Positions 23,816 to 35,417 of a stretch of 64,000 bases of DNA are shown piece by piece; positions within the stretch are counted from its first letter, which is position 1; each line of letters opens with the position of its first letter. The DNA is from Stenogyne calaminthoides. Taxonomy: Eukaryota; Streptophyta; Magnoliopsida; Lamiales; Lamiaceae. The DNA is taken from assembly GCA_037126765.1 (NCBI GenBank), contig JBBCBC010000034.1, forward strand, positions 20,396,691-20,460,690. The letters run 5' to 3'. A model generated the notes under the pieces. The model did no database searches. It was not told where the DNA came from and saw only the letters and a list, made by a program, of their open reading frames with translations. The translations under genes and the position numbers were made by a program.

Positions 23816-26115
23816 AATATTCTTCAAAGTATTATTCAAATAATATTCCAACTGTCAATCAAGTATTATTCAAATAATATTCCAATTGTCAGTAAAGTAT
23901 TATATATATATATATATATAATTAGAAACTTGTACACGTTAATAGATAGGTTTATGTGATTAATATACACGGGAAAAAAATATATTTTTGATTCAATGAG
24001 AATTTTTGATCAATGATTAGATCCTATGTTTCTTTTTTTTGTCCTTTTTTTTTTAGGGTAAAAAAAAAAATGATCTGTTAAGTTTTTTGCAAATTTGATC
24101 CCATTAAAATATTTCAAATAACTATGGGACTAAATATGGTGGAGAAAGGACTAAAATCATGAAACCAACATTCTTGTGGGACAATAATTTTTTTCCAATA
24201 TACACAAAGCAAAATATGTAGAAAATAAAAGGGTGAAGGGGGACCATATGTGGATGAGGGATATTTGGCATTAGACAAGATAAGGAATATGTGGCAATGG
24301 GCAAGAAGAGGCCTCCTAACTTTCTACTATATATATCCATCAAATTAACATTTTTATTTATACATACATACTTACTCCAATCTATTCCGCAGTATTAATA
24401 TATAATTCCCTTCATTTTTCTTATTCTAAACTATGTTCGCTTTTTGATTTATTCCCATAGCGAAAACGAACCCACTAAAGTAATTATATCATTTTATTGT
24501 ATATTATTAATTACCGTCGATGGTATTTAAGTTTATACAAAATATGTAGAAAATAAAGGGGACCATTTGTGGATGAGGGATGTGTCACTAGGCAAGATAA
24601 GAAATATGTGGCACTGGGCAAGATGAGGCCTCCTAACTCTTCTTCTATACATATATCGATCAGACATAGTCATTTTAATTGTCGATCCCACAAAGTGTAG
24701 TAATTTTAATTGGACGGTTTGTGTTAATACAAGCAAATAAAGGAGTGGGTTGGGGGGTTGGATTGTTGTTTCTAACTTTATTAAAAAATATATATATAAA
24801 ATAATAACATTATAGTTTTAGTTCTCGGATTTGCTTCCACTTGAATGATTCTTTCTTTGAATCTTGCCATTAAACTAGTGGTACGACCAAATTAGTCCAA
24901 TTTATTTCTTAAATTTAATTAATTAGAAGTATGATCCCTAATTAATCTATTCTAATGAATAACCCTAAAACATGTATTTGAGATTCAATTCATAAAACTT
25001 TCAGTTGGTAGATTAGGCATCCATTTCTGGGCAATGATTTAATGGAACAAAATAATAGGACAAACTAGACTATGAATACTAGATGATCGTTTCATACGAT
25101 CTAGACTTTGTTATACCAAGGGTGTTCTGCCGTATTTGCTACTCTGATTACACAATTATAACAATTACGGATTATAAAGTGCAATCTAGCTAGAAATAAT
25201 TAATGAATAAATAAGGGTGGTCAAACCAAATAAACTCATTAATCAAACATGCATAAAATAAATCAAATAATGAAGAAATCAAGAGTGATGGTTAAGAAAT
25301 CCATTATTAATTAATCGAAAATCAATCTTTACAAATGTTTGCGCCTCTTCGAGCTAGGAAAGAGATTAGCCAAACATGGCTACAAAATTATCAATAAAAA
25401 AAATTGAAAACACCAATTAATAATCTGAAAAAAAAATCATCTAAAAATGGAAAAAAAAAACTGAACTAAAAAATATAAATTAAATCTAAATAAATTATGA
25501 AAAATGTTAAAAAGTCAACTAAAATTTTAAAAAATAATTAAATAAAAAAAAGAATAAACTAAATAAAACTTGAGAAATATTTTTATGAAAATCATGCTAA
25601 AACATAAAATAAAAAAAAATTCCTATGGGAGCGTGGGAAGGGAGACTGGGAGTATTGGAACAATCAGGTGATCTCCTACACGGGAGGTGTATGACAAAAT
25701 GTGTCAGTGAACTATAAAACATGTTTCTACAAACAAATATATGGCAAAGAGTTCCGTAAAGTTATTGCACCGTAGATTTGGGACATTGTTTAAAATTAAG
25801 GGATTTGGGATTTTAGGTTTGTACACTCTCCACATTTTACTTATATTAATTTGTACATTCCAGTAATATTAGTCTGCATGTCTTAACCTGTACATTTCAT
25901 TTCATATTTTCACCCAAATTTAAAATTAACGTTTCAGTTATATTAATTTATATGTTCTATGTGTCCAGTTGCACTAACTTTTAGAAAAATCACGTTAACA
26001 ATTGAATGGCAGCAAGATTTCAATATAGGTAGTGAAGAATCTAAATATGAAGCTGAAGGGGACCATTTATGGATAAGAAATAAATAGCACTAATATTAAT
26101 TGTGCAATCATTCAT
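23816..26115. repeat. left arm of palindrome P1
   Basis: It starts with the inverted minisatellite (23816-23913) and runs through AT-rich sequence to an inverted S unit (about 25735-26110). It is the inverse of 26765-33120 once two insertions there are removed. It contains the intact, unoccupied Mutator target ATAAACTAA at 25554-25562. No gene is seen; open frames such as 24122-24343 and 24533-24736 are shared shadows. Confidence 0.75.
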
Positions 26116-26764
26116 GAGGGATATGTGTCGGGAAGAGACATAACCTTCACCAGCTCCGGACATTGGTTACCACAAGCTTCGCCTATCACCTTATATAAAG
26201 CTTACATGGTTTGCATGTTTCCAAAAAGAAATCATCACATGTTTAAAGAATGTGAATGGAAGTAGATAGAAAACTATGATGACCACACACATGTACAGTG
26301 TATACTATTACTTAATATTATGTAATATATAGTAGTATTGTTTCCGGCCTTAATATTACATGGCCACAATAGTATAGAGGTAGTTTAGTAATTATGGAAA
26401 GAAGCATATTATAATAGTATAAAAAATCACACACTTTACATTTTTAATTTAATTAATAATTACTATAAAAAACCACAGACCACACGCAAGGCGGCAATTG
26501 CTTCGTTTTATAAAAATTAAGTACTCCCTTTGTTCCTCTATAGGAGGGACATACCTTAATTTATAGCACCTAAATTAAGGAGTATTATAAAATAATAGAT
26601 GTAGTACAAGTAATGTAATTGAGAAAGACAAAATAAAAGATGGAGTTGATTAATAAAATAATAAAAAGTATTTGCCAAAAAATGGAATTGGTATATTATA
26701 GAGAACGGACCGAAATTAACATTATTGTCATTTATTTCTTATCCACAAATGGTCCCCTTACCGA
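26116..26764. repeat. spacer of palindrome P1
   Basis: This centre separates the two arms. It contains thionin-flank-like sequence (26145-26460) and the short Stowaway-like segment (26522-26590). The corresponding spacer in P2 lies at about 55355-56160 and is longer because P1 has a small deletion near 26717. No gene is seen. Confidence 0.6.
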
Positions 26765-27313
26765 AACATATCCCTCATTAATAGATGCACAATTAATATT
26801 AGTGCTATTTATTTCTTATCCATAAATGGTCCCCTTCAACTTCATATTAAGACTCTTCACTATCTGTATTAAAACCTTGCTGCCATTCAATTGTTAACGT
26901 GATTTCTCTAAGAGTTGGTCAAACCTTGCTGCCATTCAATTAATATAACCGAAACTTTAATTTTAAATTTAGGTGAAAATATGAAATGAAACGTACAGGT
27001 TAATACTTGCAGACTAATGTAACTGAAATGTATAAATTAATATATGTAAAATGTGGCGAGTTTACAAACCTAAAATCCCAAATCTCAGAATTTTAAACAA
27101 GGTCTCAAATCTACGCTAAATAACTTTACGGAACTCTTTTATCTTTGTTTGTAGAAACATGTTTTATAGTTCACTAATACATTTTGTCATACACCTCCCG
27201 TGTAGGAGATCCCCTGCTTGTTTCAATACTCCCACTCTCCCCTAGGAGATTTTTTTATTTTAAGTTTTGGCATGATTTTCTTAAAAATATTTCTGAAGTT
27301 TTATTTAGTTTAT
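26765..27313. repeat. right inner arm of palindrome P1
   Basis: S unit followed by the segment with CACCTCCCGTGTAGGAGATC, inverse to 25553-26115. It ends with TTAGTTTAT (27305-27313), the left copy of the 9-bp target duplication of the Mutator-like element. Confidence 0.75.
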
Positions 27314-28753
27314 GGCTTAATTGCGAATAAAATCACCACTTTTTCATAAATTGCAATCTAATATATATAAACTTTTGAATTTTGGCAAACAAATCATCAC
27401 TTTTACTTTCTTTTTTTGCAATTTCAACTTGAGGCGGTTTGCTCCCTTGCTTTAAAGTTAATGTGTACAAAAAATGCTCCATCATCAGCCTAGTAAGCAT
27501 CCACGTCAATAAATATTTATTAACATAATAAATAAACATTTAAAAATAAATTACTATTATATATACTATTAATAAATTTAAAAGTATAAGTTATATTTTT
27601 TAAAGTATTAGAAGTTAAAAAACTTTAAAAAATTAAAAATTTAATAATAAAAAATTTAGAATAACACTTTTAAAAATAAAATAAAAATTAAAAGAATAAA
27701 ATAAAATAAAAAATTTACAAATAAAATAATTAAAATGCAAAATTAAAAATTTAAAATCAAACGTTCATTCTCGTCAAATCTTCATCCTCGAGAAAAAAAA
27801 ATAGTTTTGCAAAAAAAAAATCAATATTCAATTACACCAAAATCCCTTCATTTTCAACCTCATATTGCCTTCGTCGTTGCCCCACCCCCACCATCCCATT
27901 GTTGCCCCACTACGACCCAACGTTCCTTTCGCTACCGCATCTTCACAATGTAATTTTAATTCTGCAAAAAATCTCAAATTCTCCAAAATCTAATTACACA
28001 AAAAATTTCAACATTTAATTACACCATAATATTTGTTGCTCCAATTACACTAAATCAAACTATTCTGCAATAAAAAAAAATAAGATACCATAGACCATTA
28101 CAAAAAGCGAGCACCCATTTTGAGAGCCGAGTGTGGAGTGGCGTGTGCGGTGACTCTATTCACATTTCAAAATTGATTAAAGTGTTGATGGGAAGGAATA
28201 TGAATGAAAGGTGGAGGTGTAGCTGGAACGGGAGTGGGGTCGGGGAGGGTGGCTAGAAGCATGGATTGGGGGAAATTTTTCATTAGGTTTAGTTTCCTGA
28301 GTTTAATTATATTTTTTTTATATTGTGTTACTCGAGGGCAAATTATATTCTCTAAGAAATATTTTTTGTGTTAATTTTTAATAATGACAATTTTAATTAT
28401 AATTGTGATATTGAATATTATTTGTTTGTGTTGGTTTCTATTTTAATTTTATTAGAAGAAATTAGATGTTGATTTTAATATCTTATTATATTTAAATTTA
28501 TTTATAGTATTTATAATACTTAATTTATTTTTAAACTATTATTTATTATGTTAATAAGTATTTATTGATGTGGATGCTTATTGGGCTGATGATCGTGCAT
28601 TTTTTGTACACATCAATTTTCGGGCAAGGGGACAAACTGCCCGAAGTTAAAATTGCAAAAAAGAGTAAAAGTGATGATTTGTTTGTCAAAATTCAAAAGT
28701 TTAGATTAGATTGCAATTTTTGAAAAGGTGATGATTTTATTCGCAAATAAGCC
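27314..28753 (-). mobile_element. non-autonomous Mutator-like element (complete)
   Basis: 1440 bp. The ends are long inverted repeats of about 290 bp beginning GGCTTAATTGCG on the plus strand and GGCTTATTTGCG on the minus strand. They are flanked by a perfect 9-bp direct duplication TTAGTTTAT (27305-27313 and 28754-28762), the size typical of Mutator-like elements. The uninterrupted target is visible at 25554-25562 and 6780-6788. No transposase is encoded. The interior has GC-richer islands (about 27860-27950 and 28110-28265) unlike the AT-rich termini, which could be captured host sequence (Pack-MULE type), but I do not recognise a gene in them. Confidence 0.9.
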
Positions 28754-29168
28754 TTAGTTTATTCTTATTTTTTTAAAATTTAATTCGTTTTTAAATTTTA
28801 TTTGACTTTTTAATATTTTTCATAGTTTATTTAGGTTTAATTGATTTTTTTTAATTCATATTATTTTTAATTTTTAGTTGATTTTTTTTTCAGATTATTA
28901 ATTGGTGTTTTCAATTTTTTTATTGATAATTTTGTATCTTGTAGCTCGAAGAGGCGCAAACATTTGTAAAGATTTGATTTTTGATTAATTAATAATGGAT
29001 TTCTTAACCCTCACTATTGATTTCTTCATTATTTGATTTATGTTCTGCATGCTTGATTAATGAGTTTATTTGGTTTGACCACCCTTATTTATTCATTAGT
29101 TATTTCTAGCTAGACTGCACTTTATAATCCGTAATTTTTATAATTGTGTAACCAGAGTAGCAAATAGG
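28754..29168. repeat. outer right arm of palindrome P1, proximal part
   Basis: AT-rich arm sequence, inverse of 25150-25553. It is interrupted at 29168/29169 by the gag-protease retroelement and resumes at about 31839. It has no gene. Confidence 0.7.
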
Positions 29169-29602
29169 TGATGAGAACCGCGAGTGCAAAAAACACAATT
29201 AACAAACGAAGAATGATAACAATTGTTGCCCCAACTCAGGTTGGCAAAAAACAATTAGGGTTTTGACAAAATTGTCAAGGTTTTTATTAAGTTTTTAACG
29301 TGCCAAATAAATAAGACGTCCTATAGTATTTATAGGACAAAAAGGACTCAAACTATTCTAGAAAGGACCGACTTTCATACCCAAATTCCAGCCGTGCAAA
29401 TCTAATCAAATAAAGGACTAAAACTATTATAAAAAGACCAAATCCATCCTAATCTAGAAGATATGAAAATAACCGCAAAATAAAAGAGCAAAAAGTAAAT
29501 CTTGGTGAATCTTGCAAAGATTCACACGCATCTTGAATATCTTGAGTATCTTGATAAAAGTAGGACAATATCTTTCAATTCTTGCCAATCCTACTTCAAC
29601 CA
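29169..29602 (-). repeat. downstream LTR of the gag-protease element
   Basis: On the minus strand it starts TGGTTGAAGTAGG and ends TCTCATCA. A strong TATA candidate, CCTATAAATACTATAGG, lies at 29336-29320. The 3' part includes AATAAA-like sequence. It is very similar to 31313-31744, so the duplication is young or recently homogenised. The start position is inferred from a TG and the end of the coding-derived part. Confidence 0.65.
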
Positions 29603-29617
29603 TATCGCGGGTCCCTT

Positions 29618-31228
29618 CTATTGAGTCGGGCCTTGCGCCGCTTCCCTTAGCCTAGCCCGCCTAGCCCGATTGTATGCATTCTTTAGCCCGCGACCCTCGT
29701 TCGCATCATTCCCGTCTCCTTCAAGTTCGTCCTTGTCCTCAAGGACTAATTCCGGAAAACGTTCTCGCATCGTCCCCAAATGCTCCCAAGTTGCTTCTTC
29801 TAATGGTAAATCTTCCCACGCATCCTTTCCCTTGACCCGCGACTTCAATGTCACCCTACCTCCTTCCCATTCAAACTCCCTTGTACCTTTACCATAATTG
29901 GTGCTAACCGGCCCCAATTCCTTCATCCATTGAATTCCCAAGACGATATCCGGTCCTACGAGTGGAAGAGCGAATAAATCAACCCTCGTCTCAATCCCTT
30001 GCATGTCCATAGGGATATCTTTGTACACAACATCGCATTCTAATTTTTTGCCACAAGCGACCCTCACGTTAAATGGTCTCACTCTTGAAGTCTTGAGATC
30101 AAGCTTGCTCGCCAATTCTTGATTAATAAAGTTGTGCGTTGACCCGGTATCCACGAGAACCATAACCGGCTGACTCCGAACGCATGCAACCAACTTCATC
30201 GGCCTTGGCCCATGCTCTCCCGTTATCGCATGCAACGACACTTCCACGTCCTTTCCTCCTTCATGATCCAACTCGACGGGCTCAATGAGAACTGCTTGCG
30301 CTGATTTACATCTATGCCCGGGTACGAATCGCTCGTCACAATTAAAGCATAATCCCTTCTCACGCCGCCTTTGCATCTCATCCCATGAGAGTCGCTTTAC
30401 CCCCGGTGGTCCGGTCCGGCTTGCTACCTCCTCAGTTTTACCGGGTGTTACAACCCTTGCCTCTTCACTCTCTTGCGGTACAGAATTATTACGCCTCCAA
30501 TCTGGTCGAACGCTTCTCCTAGTGGCCGCTAGATGATCGTCCCTCAAACGGGCTGTCTCCACTGCATCCAAGTACGTTTCTGGACGATATACTCGAACCT
30601 CTGTCCCGAGTTCAGGTTTTAACCCGCCAACGAATGCCCCCACGAGCGCTTTCTCCGGCCAATCTTGCACCCTACTTGCGACGCACTCAAACTCCTTTTG
30701 GTACTCGCGTAAGGTGCCGGTTTGTTTGATGTGGGATAATGCCTCATCGTAATCGGTGTAATCGGACGGCCCAAAGCGGGTCATCAATTCCTTTTCGAAA
30801 TCCTTCCAGCGCACAGTCCTTTCTTTTTTCTTGTAAACCCTACTAATCCATTGCCACCAAATATTAGCTTCTCCTTCCATGTAATAAGCAGCGTAACGTA
30901 CCTTGTCTTCTCGTTTGATATCATGCAAGTATTGGTTGGCTCGACTTAGCCATGAAACTGGGTCGTCCCCTTTAAAGGTCGGACACGTGAGCTTGGGTCG
31001 ATTGGTTCGTCGTTCATCCCTTCCCCGATCATCTTTTCCTTCTTGACTGGTCGAGTTCGATTTGTCAGAATCCGATTCAGATGACGCGGACTCTTCTGAT
31101 GAATTGTTCTTGTCCTTCTTCTTCTCCCGTTGGCGATCCCTGAGTTTCCCTACCTGGCATGACAAATCTGCAATGGTCTCAACCATCGCATCGAACTTGA
31201 CGCCTAGATTCACCACAGTTGTCTCCAA
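29618..31228 (-). CDS. Ty3/gypsy gag-protease polyprotein, open over 536 codons
   Basis: Retrotransposon capsid and aspartic protease, uninterrupted over 536 codons in a window where other transposon genes are broken. Order: a charged N-terminal part with a coiled-coil-like start and an acidic/Ser-rich linker (residues 1-75), the retrotransposon gag domain (about 86-235, with WWQWISR and the FGPSDY region), a zinc knuckle with Cys294, Cys297, His305 and Cys307, and a retropepsin domain with the catalytic DTGS at 360-363 and the ILGIQWM-type flap at 428-435. It ends soon after protease with a basic tail and a stop; reverse transcriptase, RNase H and integrase are missing. The first codon of this open stretch is TTG, not ATG. 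Upstream, another frame reads plausibly as gag N-terminus (31310-31240), so a one-base frameshift in the AAAAGG run near 31250 probably removed the true start. Confidence 0.82.
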   Translation of the reverse strand: METTVVNLGVKFDAMVETIADLSCQVGKLRDRQREKKKDKNNSSEESASSESDSDKSNSTSQEGKDDRGRDERRTNRPKLTCPTFKGDDPVSWLSRANQYLHDIKREDKVRYAAYYMEGEANIWWQWISRVYKKKERTVRWKDFEKELMTRFGPSDYTDYDEALSHIKQTGTLREYQKEFECVASRVQDWPEKALVGAFVGGLKPELGTEVRVYRPETYLDAVETARLRDDHLAATRRSVRPDWRRNNSVPQESEEARVVTPGKTEEVASRTGPPGVKRLSWDEMQRRREKGLCFNCDERFVPGHRCKSAQAVLIEPVELDHEGGKDVEVSLHAITGEHGPRPMKLVACVRSQPVMVLVDTGSTHNFINQELASKLDLKTSRVRPFNVRVACGKKLECDVVYKDIPMDMQGIETRVDLFALPLVGPDIVLGIQWMKELGPVSTNYGKGTREFEWEGGRVTLKSRVKGKDAWEDLPLEEATWEHLGTMRERFPELVLEDKDELEGDGNDANEGRGLKNAYNRARRARLREAAQGPTQ

Positions 31229-31312
31229 GAGTTCAATCCTTTCCTTTTGAGTTCCCGTCTTTGCTCGTGTACCTCTCGCGATTCTCGAATACTCTCAATG
31301 AAAGCTCCAATT

Positions 31313-31744
31313 TGATGGGAACCGCGATTGCAAAACACAATTAACAAACGAAGAATGATAACAATTGTTGCCCCAACTCAGGTTGGCAAGAAACAATTAG
31401 GGTTTTGACAAAATTGTCAAGGTTTTTATTAAGTTTTTAACGTGCCAAATAAATAAGACGTCCTATAGTATTTATAGGACAAAAAGGACTCAAACTATTC
31501 TAGAAAGGACCGACTTTCATACCCAAATTCCAGCCGTGCAAATCTAATCAAATAAAGGACTAAAACTATTATAAAAAGACCAAATCCATCCTAATCTAGA
31601 AGATATGAAAATAACCGCAAAATAAAAGAGCAAAAAGTAAATCTTGGTGAATCTTGCAAAGATTCACACGCATCTTGAATATCTTGAGTATCTTGATAAA
31701 AGTAGGACAATATCTTTCAATTCTTGCCAATCCTACTTCAACCA
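31313..31744 (-). repeat. upstream (shared) LTR of the gag-protease element
   Basis: Near-identical to 29169-29602, with a TATA candidate at 31478-31462. On the minus strand it ends TTCCCATCA and is followed by AATTGGAGC. That could be a primer-binding site for initiator tRNA-Met (TGGTATCAGAGC in many plant elements) with an internal six-base loss; this is only a suggestion. At its far side it is preceded by coding-end sequence (31745-31835). Confidence 0.65.
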
Positions 31745-31838
31745 TATCGCGGGTCCCTTCTATTGAGTCGGGCCTTGCGCCGCTTCCCTTAGCCTAACCC
31801 GCCTAGCCCGATTGTATGCATTCTTTAGCCCGCGATAT

Positions 31839-33120
31839 GAAACGATCGTATGAACACCCTCATAATAACAAAGTCTAGATCGTATGAAACGATCGTCTAG
31901 TATTCATAGTCCAGTTTGCCCTATTATTTTGTTCCATTAAATCATTGCCCAGATATGGATGCCTAATCTACCAACTGAAAGTTTTATGAATTGAATCTCA
32001 AATACATGTTTTGGGATTATTCATTAGCATAGATTAATTAGGGATCATACTTCTAATTAATTATAGTTAAGAAATAATTTGGACTAATTTTATCGTACCA
32101 CTAGTTTAATGTCAAGATTCGAAGAAAGAATCATTCAAGTGGATGAAAATCTAAGAACTAAAACTACAATTTTATTATTTTATATATATTTTTTAATAGA
32201 GATAGAAACAACAATTCAACCCCCCAACCCCCTTCTTTATTTGCTTGTATTAACCTAAACCGTCTAATTAAGATTACTACACTTTGTGGGTTCGACAATT
32301 AAAATGACTATGTCTGATTGATATATGTATAGAAGAAGAGTTAGGAGGCCTCATTTTGCCCAGTGCCACATATTCCTTATCTTTCTCGACCACACACATC
32401 CCATCCCACAAATGGTGGGATCCCCTTTTTTTTCTACACATTTTTTGTATAAACTTAAATATCATCGACGGTAATTATATAATAATAAAAAATAAAGTGA
32501 TATAATTACTCTAAGCGGGCTCGTTTTAAGCTATGGGAATTAATCCAAAAGCGAAACATAGTTCGAAATAAAAAAAAAAAAAAAGGGAATTATTAATTAA
32601 TTTTGAGGAGTAGACTGGAGTAAGTAAGTATGTATAAATAATAATGTTAATTTGATGGATATATATAGTAGAAGAGTTAGGAGGCTTCATCTTGCCCAGT
32701 GCCACATACTCCTTATCTTGTCGATTGCCACATATCCCTCATCCACTAATGGTCCCCCTTCATCCTTTTATTTTCTACATATTTTGTTTAGTGTATATTG
32801 GAATCTTTTTATTTATTGTCCCCAAAGAATGTTGCTTCATGATTTTAGTCCTTTCTCCACCATATTTAGTCTCATGGTTATTTGAAATATTTTAATGGGA
32901 TCAAATTAATTTGCAAAAAATTAACAGATGGGACTGTTTTTACCACAAAAAATAAAGGACCAAAAAGAAACATGGGACCAAATATGTTGACCAAATATTC
33001 TCAATGAATCTTCTGGTGTATATTAATCACATAAACCTATCAATTAACGTGTACAAGTTTCTAATTATATATATAATATTTTATTGACAGTTGGAATATT
33101 ATTTGAATAATACTTTGAAG
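31839..33120. repeat. outer right arm of palindrome P1, distal part
   Basis: The arm resumes after the retroelement; it is inverse to 23914-25150 and to 51745-53000. It ends with one and a half minisatellite units (33065-33116). No gene is supported; open frames at 32277-32465, 32652-32885 and 32692-32895 are arm shadows. Confidence 0.75.
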
Positions 33121-34090
33121 AATTTTTGTTCTTTTTCCAATTAAAATATTTTCAAACCAAGGGATACATCACTATATATAAATAGTTATCATGTGATTTT
33201 GTGAGATATTTTAATAATATATACGCGGGTAGAGTAAAGCCTCATGAATCACAGAATGAGAGCATCTTTTATTCTATAAAGAAATCAGTCCAATAATTGT
33301 GGTCACGTTCACATCACTTTTGTTGTTTCCTCCGTTAATTTTTTTTAATTATTTAGAGCCCCATTCTTGGATGTTGTGACTTGTGGTAAACCAGAAAAAA
33401 TAGAGTCCAAAAGCAATCCTCCTATGCAGATATTGGGGAATTTTATTTTTTAAGGACCATGACTTATGGGGGTGGCAAAATAAGGATAGTAATTTTTTGG
33501 GCTGGTAATTTAGAGAACACATTTTTCTAGAAGTAGCGAATTAAGGAACAAAATATAGTACTAATAGTATCACTGAACAATATTAATTATTTTCAGTGAA
33601 TAATATTACTTGATTTCACCGAATATTATTCATTGATCAGTTTTAGTTAGTTTTACCGAACAACATAAATTATTTATTTTTAATAGTATCACTTGTACAT
33701 CGTGGTGCGCACAAGTGGTATTCAACTCTTTTAAATTAAAATAATACGTGTAGTATATGCTCTCTTTATTTCAATTTAACTATCATTTTAATTTTTCACA
33801 CAAATTAAAAAATTTATTCTATACTAATGATTGTTTATATAAAATAACTAATATACACTATACAAATTATTAATAAAAATTATTTATGGTCAATTATCCA
33901 ATTTATTAATGAACCTATCACAAAAATAAAATAAAATAAAAAGGTAAATTAAAAAAAAAACAATTAATATTTCTTGAAAACAAAAAAACAACAATTATCG
34001 TAGACATTTTTTCCTCTAAAATGATAATTAAATGGGACGGGCAGAGTATACAGGTAAATGATCGAGTATACAGTAAATAAGTTGTTGTAG
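33121..34090. repeat. segment U, inverted copy
   Basis: Inverse of 10851-11810 and 50946-51690. Non-coding, with the same cluster of ATTCACTGA-like half-palindromes at 33570-33640. Its end near 34085 abuts about 45 bp of unassigned sequence and then the CACTA end at 34132. Confidence 0.65.
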
Positions 34091-34131
34091 AATATGCTCC
34101 TCGAAGAAAGCTTCGATTTGATATATTACAC

Positions 34132-35417
34132 CACTACAAAAAAATATTGATTTAATGAGGGAATTTAAAGAGGGGAACGAAACCCTCATTAATTACCGAG
34201 GGTTTTAACGAGGGTACTGATTCACGAGGGCTTTAACGAGGATAAAATATTCACGAGGGCCTTTCCCCTCGACAAAGTTCAGGTGTCGGATAGCGAGGGT
34301 GAGCTGGCCCTCATCAAATATCAGCAGACAAATCACGAGGGTTCGAAACCCTCGGCAAATTTTGCATGCCAGTCACGAGGGTTAAAAACCCTCGTCAATT
34401 AATTTGGAAATGAATCCATGTTTGCGAGGGTTGTTTGCCCTCTTTAAAGCACTCAGCAAACTTCTATATACCCACACCACTTGCCTCATTTCTTTAGTTT
34501 AATTTGTGCCTCAATTTTCAATTTCAAAACTAAATTCGGGAGAAAAGAGAGAAGCAAGGCCTTCTATACCCTACACACCACTGCTGGAATATTTCTACAG
34601 TAAGTTTTACTTGGTTTTAATTAATCATTTAATTATTTATAAATATCAGTTATTTTATTATTTAATTAGTATGAAATGTTTTATTGTTTAGTATTAATTA
34701 ATATTTCAATTGTGCAGTTTATATTGTGTATTAAGTATTAATTGTTTAAAAAAATATTATTAGTATATTGTGTATTTAATATTAGTTGTTTAATTATTTG
34801 GTATTAGTTTGTTTAAATATTTAATATTAATCGTTTATATATTTAGTATTAGTTTATTTAATTATTTAGTATTAATACGTGTGTATGTTTAGTATGTAGC
34901 TTAATATGTGTATGTTATAAACTTAATACGTGTATGTTTAGTAGTATTATTTTAGTATATATCTTAATACGTGTATGTTTAGTATTATTTTAGTATATAG
35001 CTTAATATGTGTCTTTTAATTAAAAAACGAGTGTATATATATTGGACACATGTTAGTAAATAGTGAAAAAGAATATAAAAATGATTATTTAAAATTTTTA
35101 TTGAGAATATTTTAATAAAAATTATCAATATAGGTGTATAGTACACGTGTTAGTCAACAAATAAAAGTGATTATTTTAAAATTTTATTGAAAATCTTTTA
35201 ATAAAAAACAGTGTACATATATTGGACACGTTTTAGTAAATAATGAAAAATAATATAAAAATAATTATTTAAAAATTTTAATGAGAATATTTTAATAAAA
35301 ATGATCAATATAGGTGTATATGTACACATGTTAGTCAATAATGAAAAAAAATATTAAAGTGATTATTTATAAATTTTATTGAAAATATTTTAATAAAATC
35401 GAGTGTACATATATTGG
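34132..35417 (+). mobile_element. CACTA element A, one end only
   Basis: It starts CACTACAAAAAAATA, the standard CACTA terminus, followed by a dense subterminal array of ACGAGGG/CCCTCGT motifs in both orientations (34160-34440), some forming perfect short hairpins. At 34440-34600 comes a GC-richer, exon-like stretch ending ACAG/TAAG, which could be a 5' untranslated exon and donor. The rest is AT-rich intron-like DNA with recurring TTAGTATTA motifs (34690-35010) and a tandem repeat (35031-35417). The other end of A is not found in the window. Element B is inserted at 35418, and the sequence beyond B (43755) does not resume A. Confidence 0.7.
35031..35417 (+). repeat. tandem repeat, about 186-bp unit
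   Basis: Two copies and the beginning of a third, starting at GTGTATATATATTGG (35031), GTGTACATATATTGG (35211) and again at 35403. CACTA element B is inserted 15 bases into the third copy. Confidence 0.7.

Larger units (their letters stand above)
29169..31835 (-). mobile_element. gag-protease LTR retroelement, apparent truncated dimer
   Basis: This is an insertion in the palindrome arm, absent from all other copies. Two nearly identical blocks of about 525 bp (29169-29693 and 31313-31835) flank a gag-protease open frame on the minus strand. Each block holds an LTR-like part (29169-29602 and 31313-31744) preceded on the minus strand by the last about 90 bases of the coding region. The order on the minus strand is therefore: end of coding, LTR, coding, LTR. 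This fits two head-to-tail elements sharing an LTR, with the outer part of the upstream one lost. No reverse transcriptase or integrase is present; coding jumps from just after protease to the 3' end. An exact target duplication could not be found, and a few bases of the arm were replaced. Confidence 0.75.

Noticed and set aside
29618..31228. The 536-codon gag-protease as a domesticated host gene.
   Set aside because: It is flanked by young LTR-like repeats, lacks a proper start codon and sits as an insertion absent from sister loci. Recent transposon origin is the better explanation.
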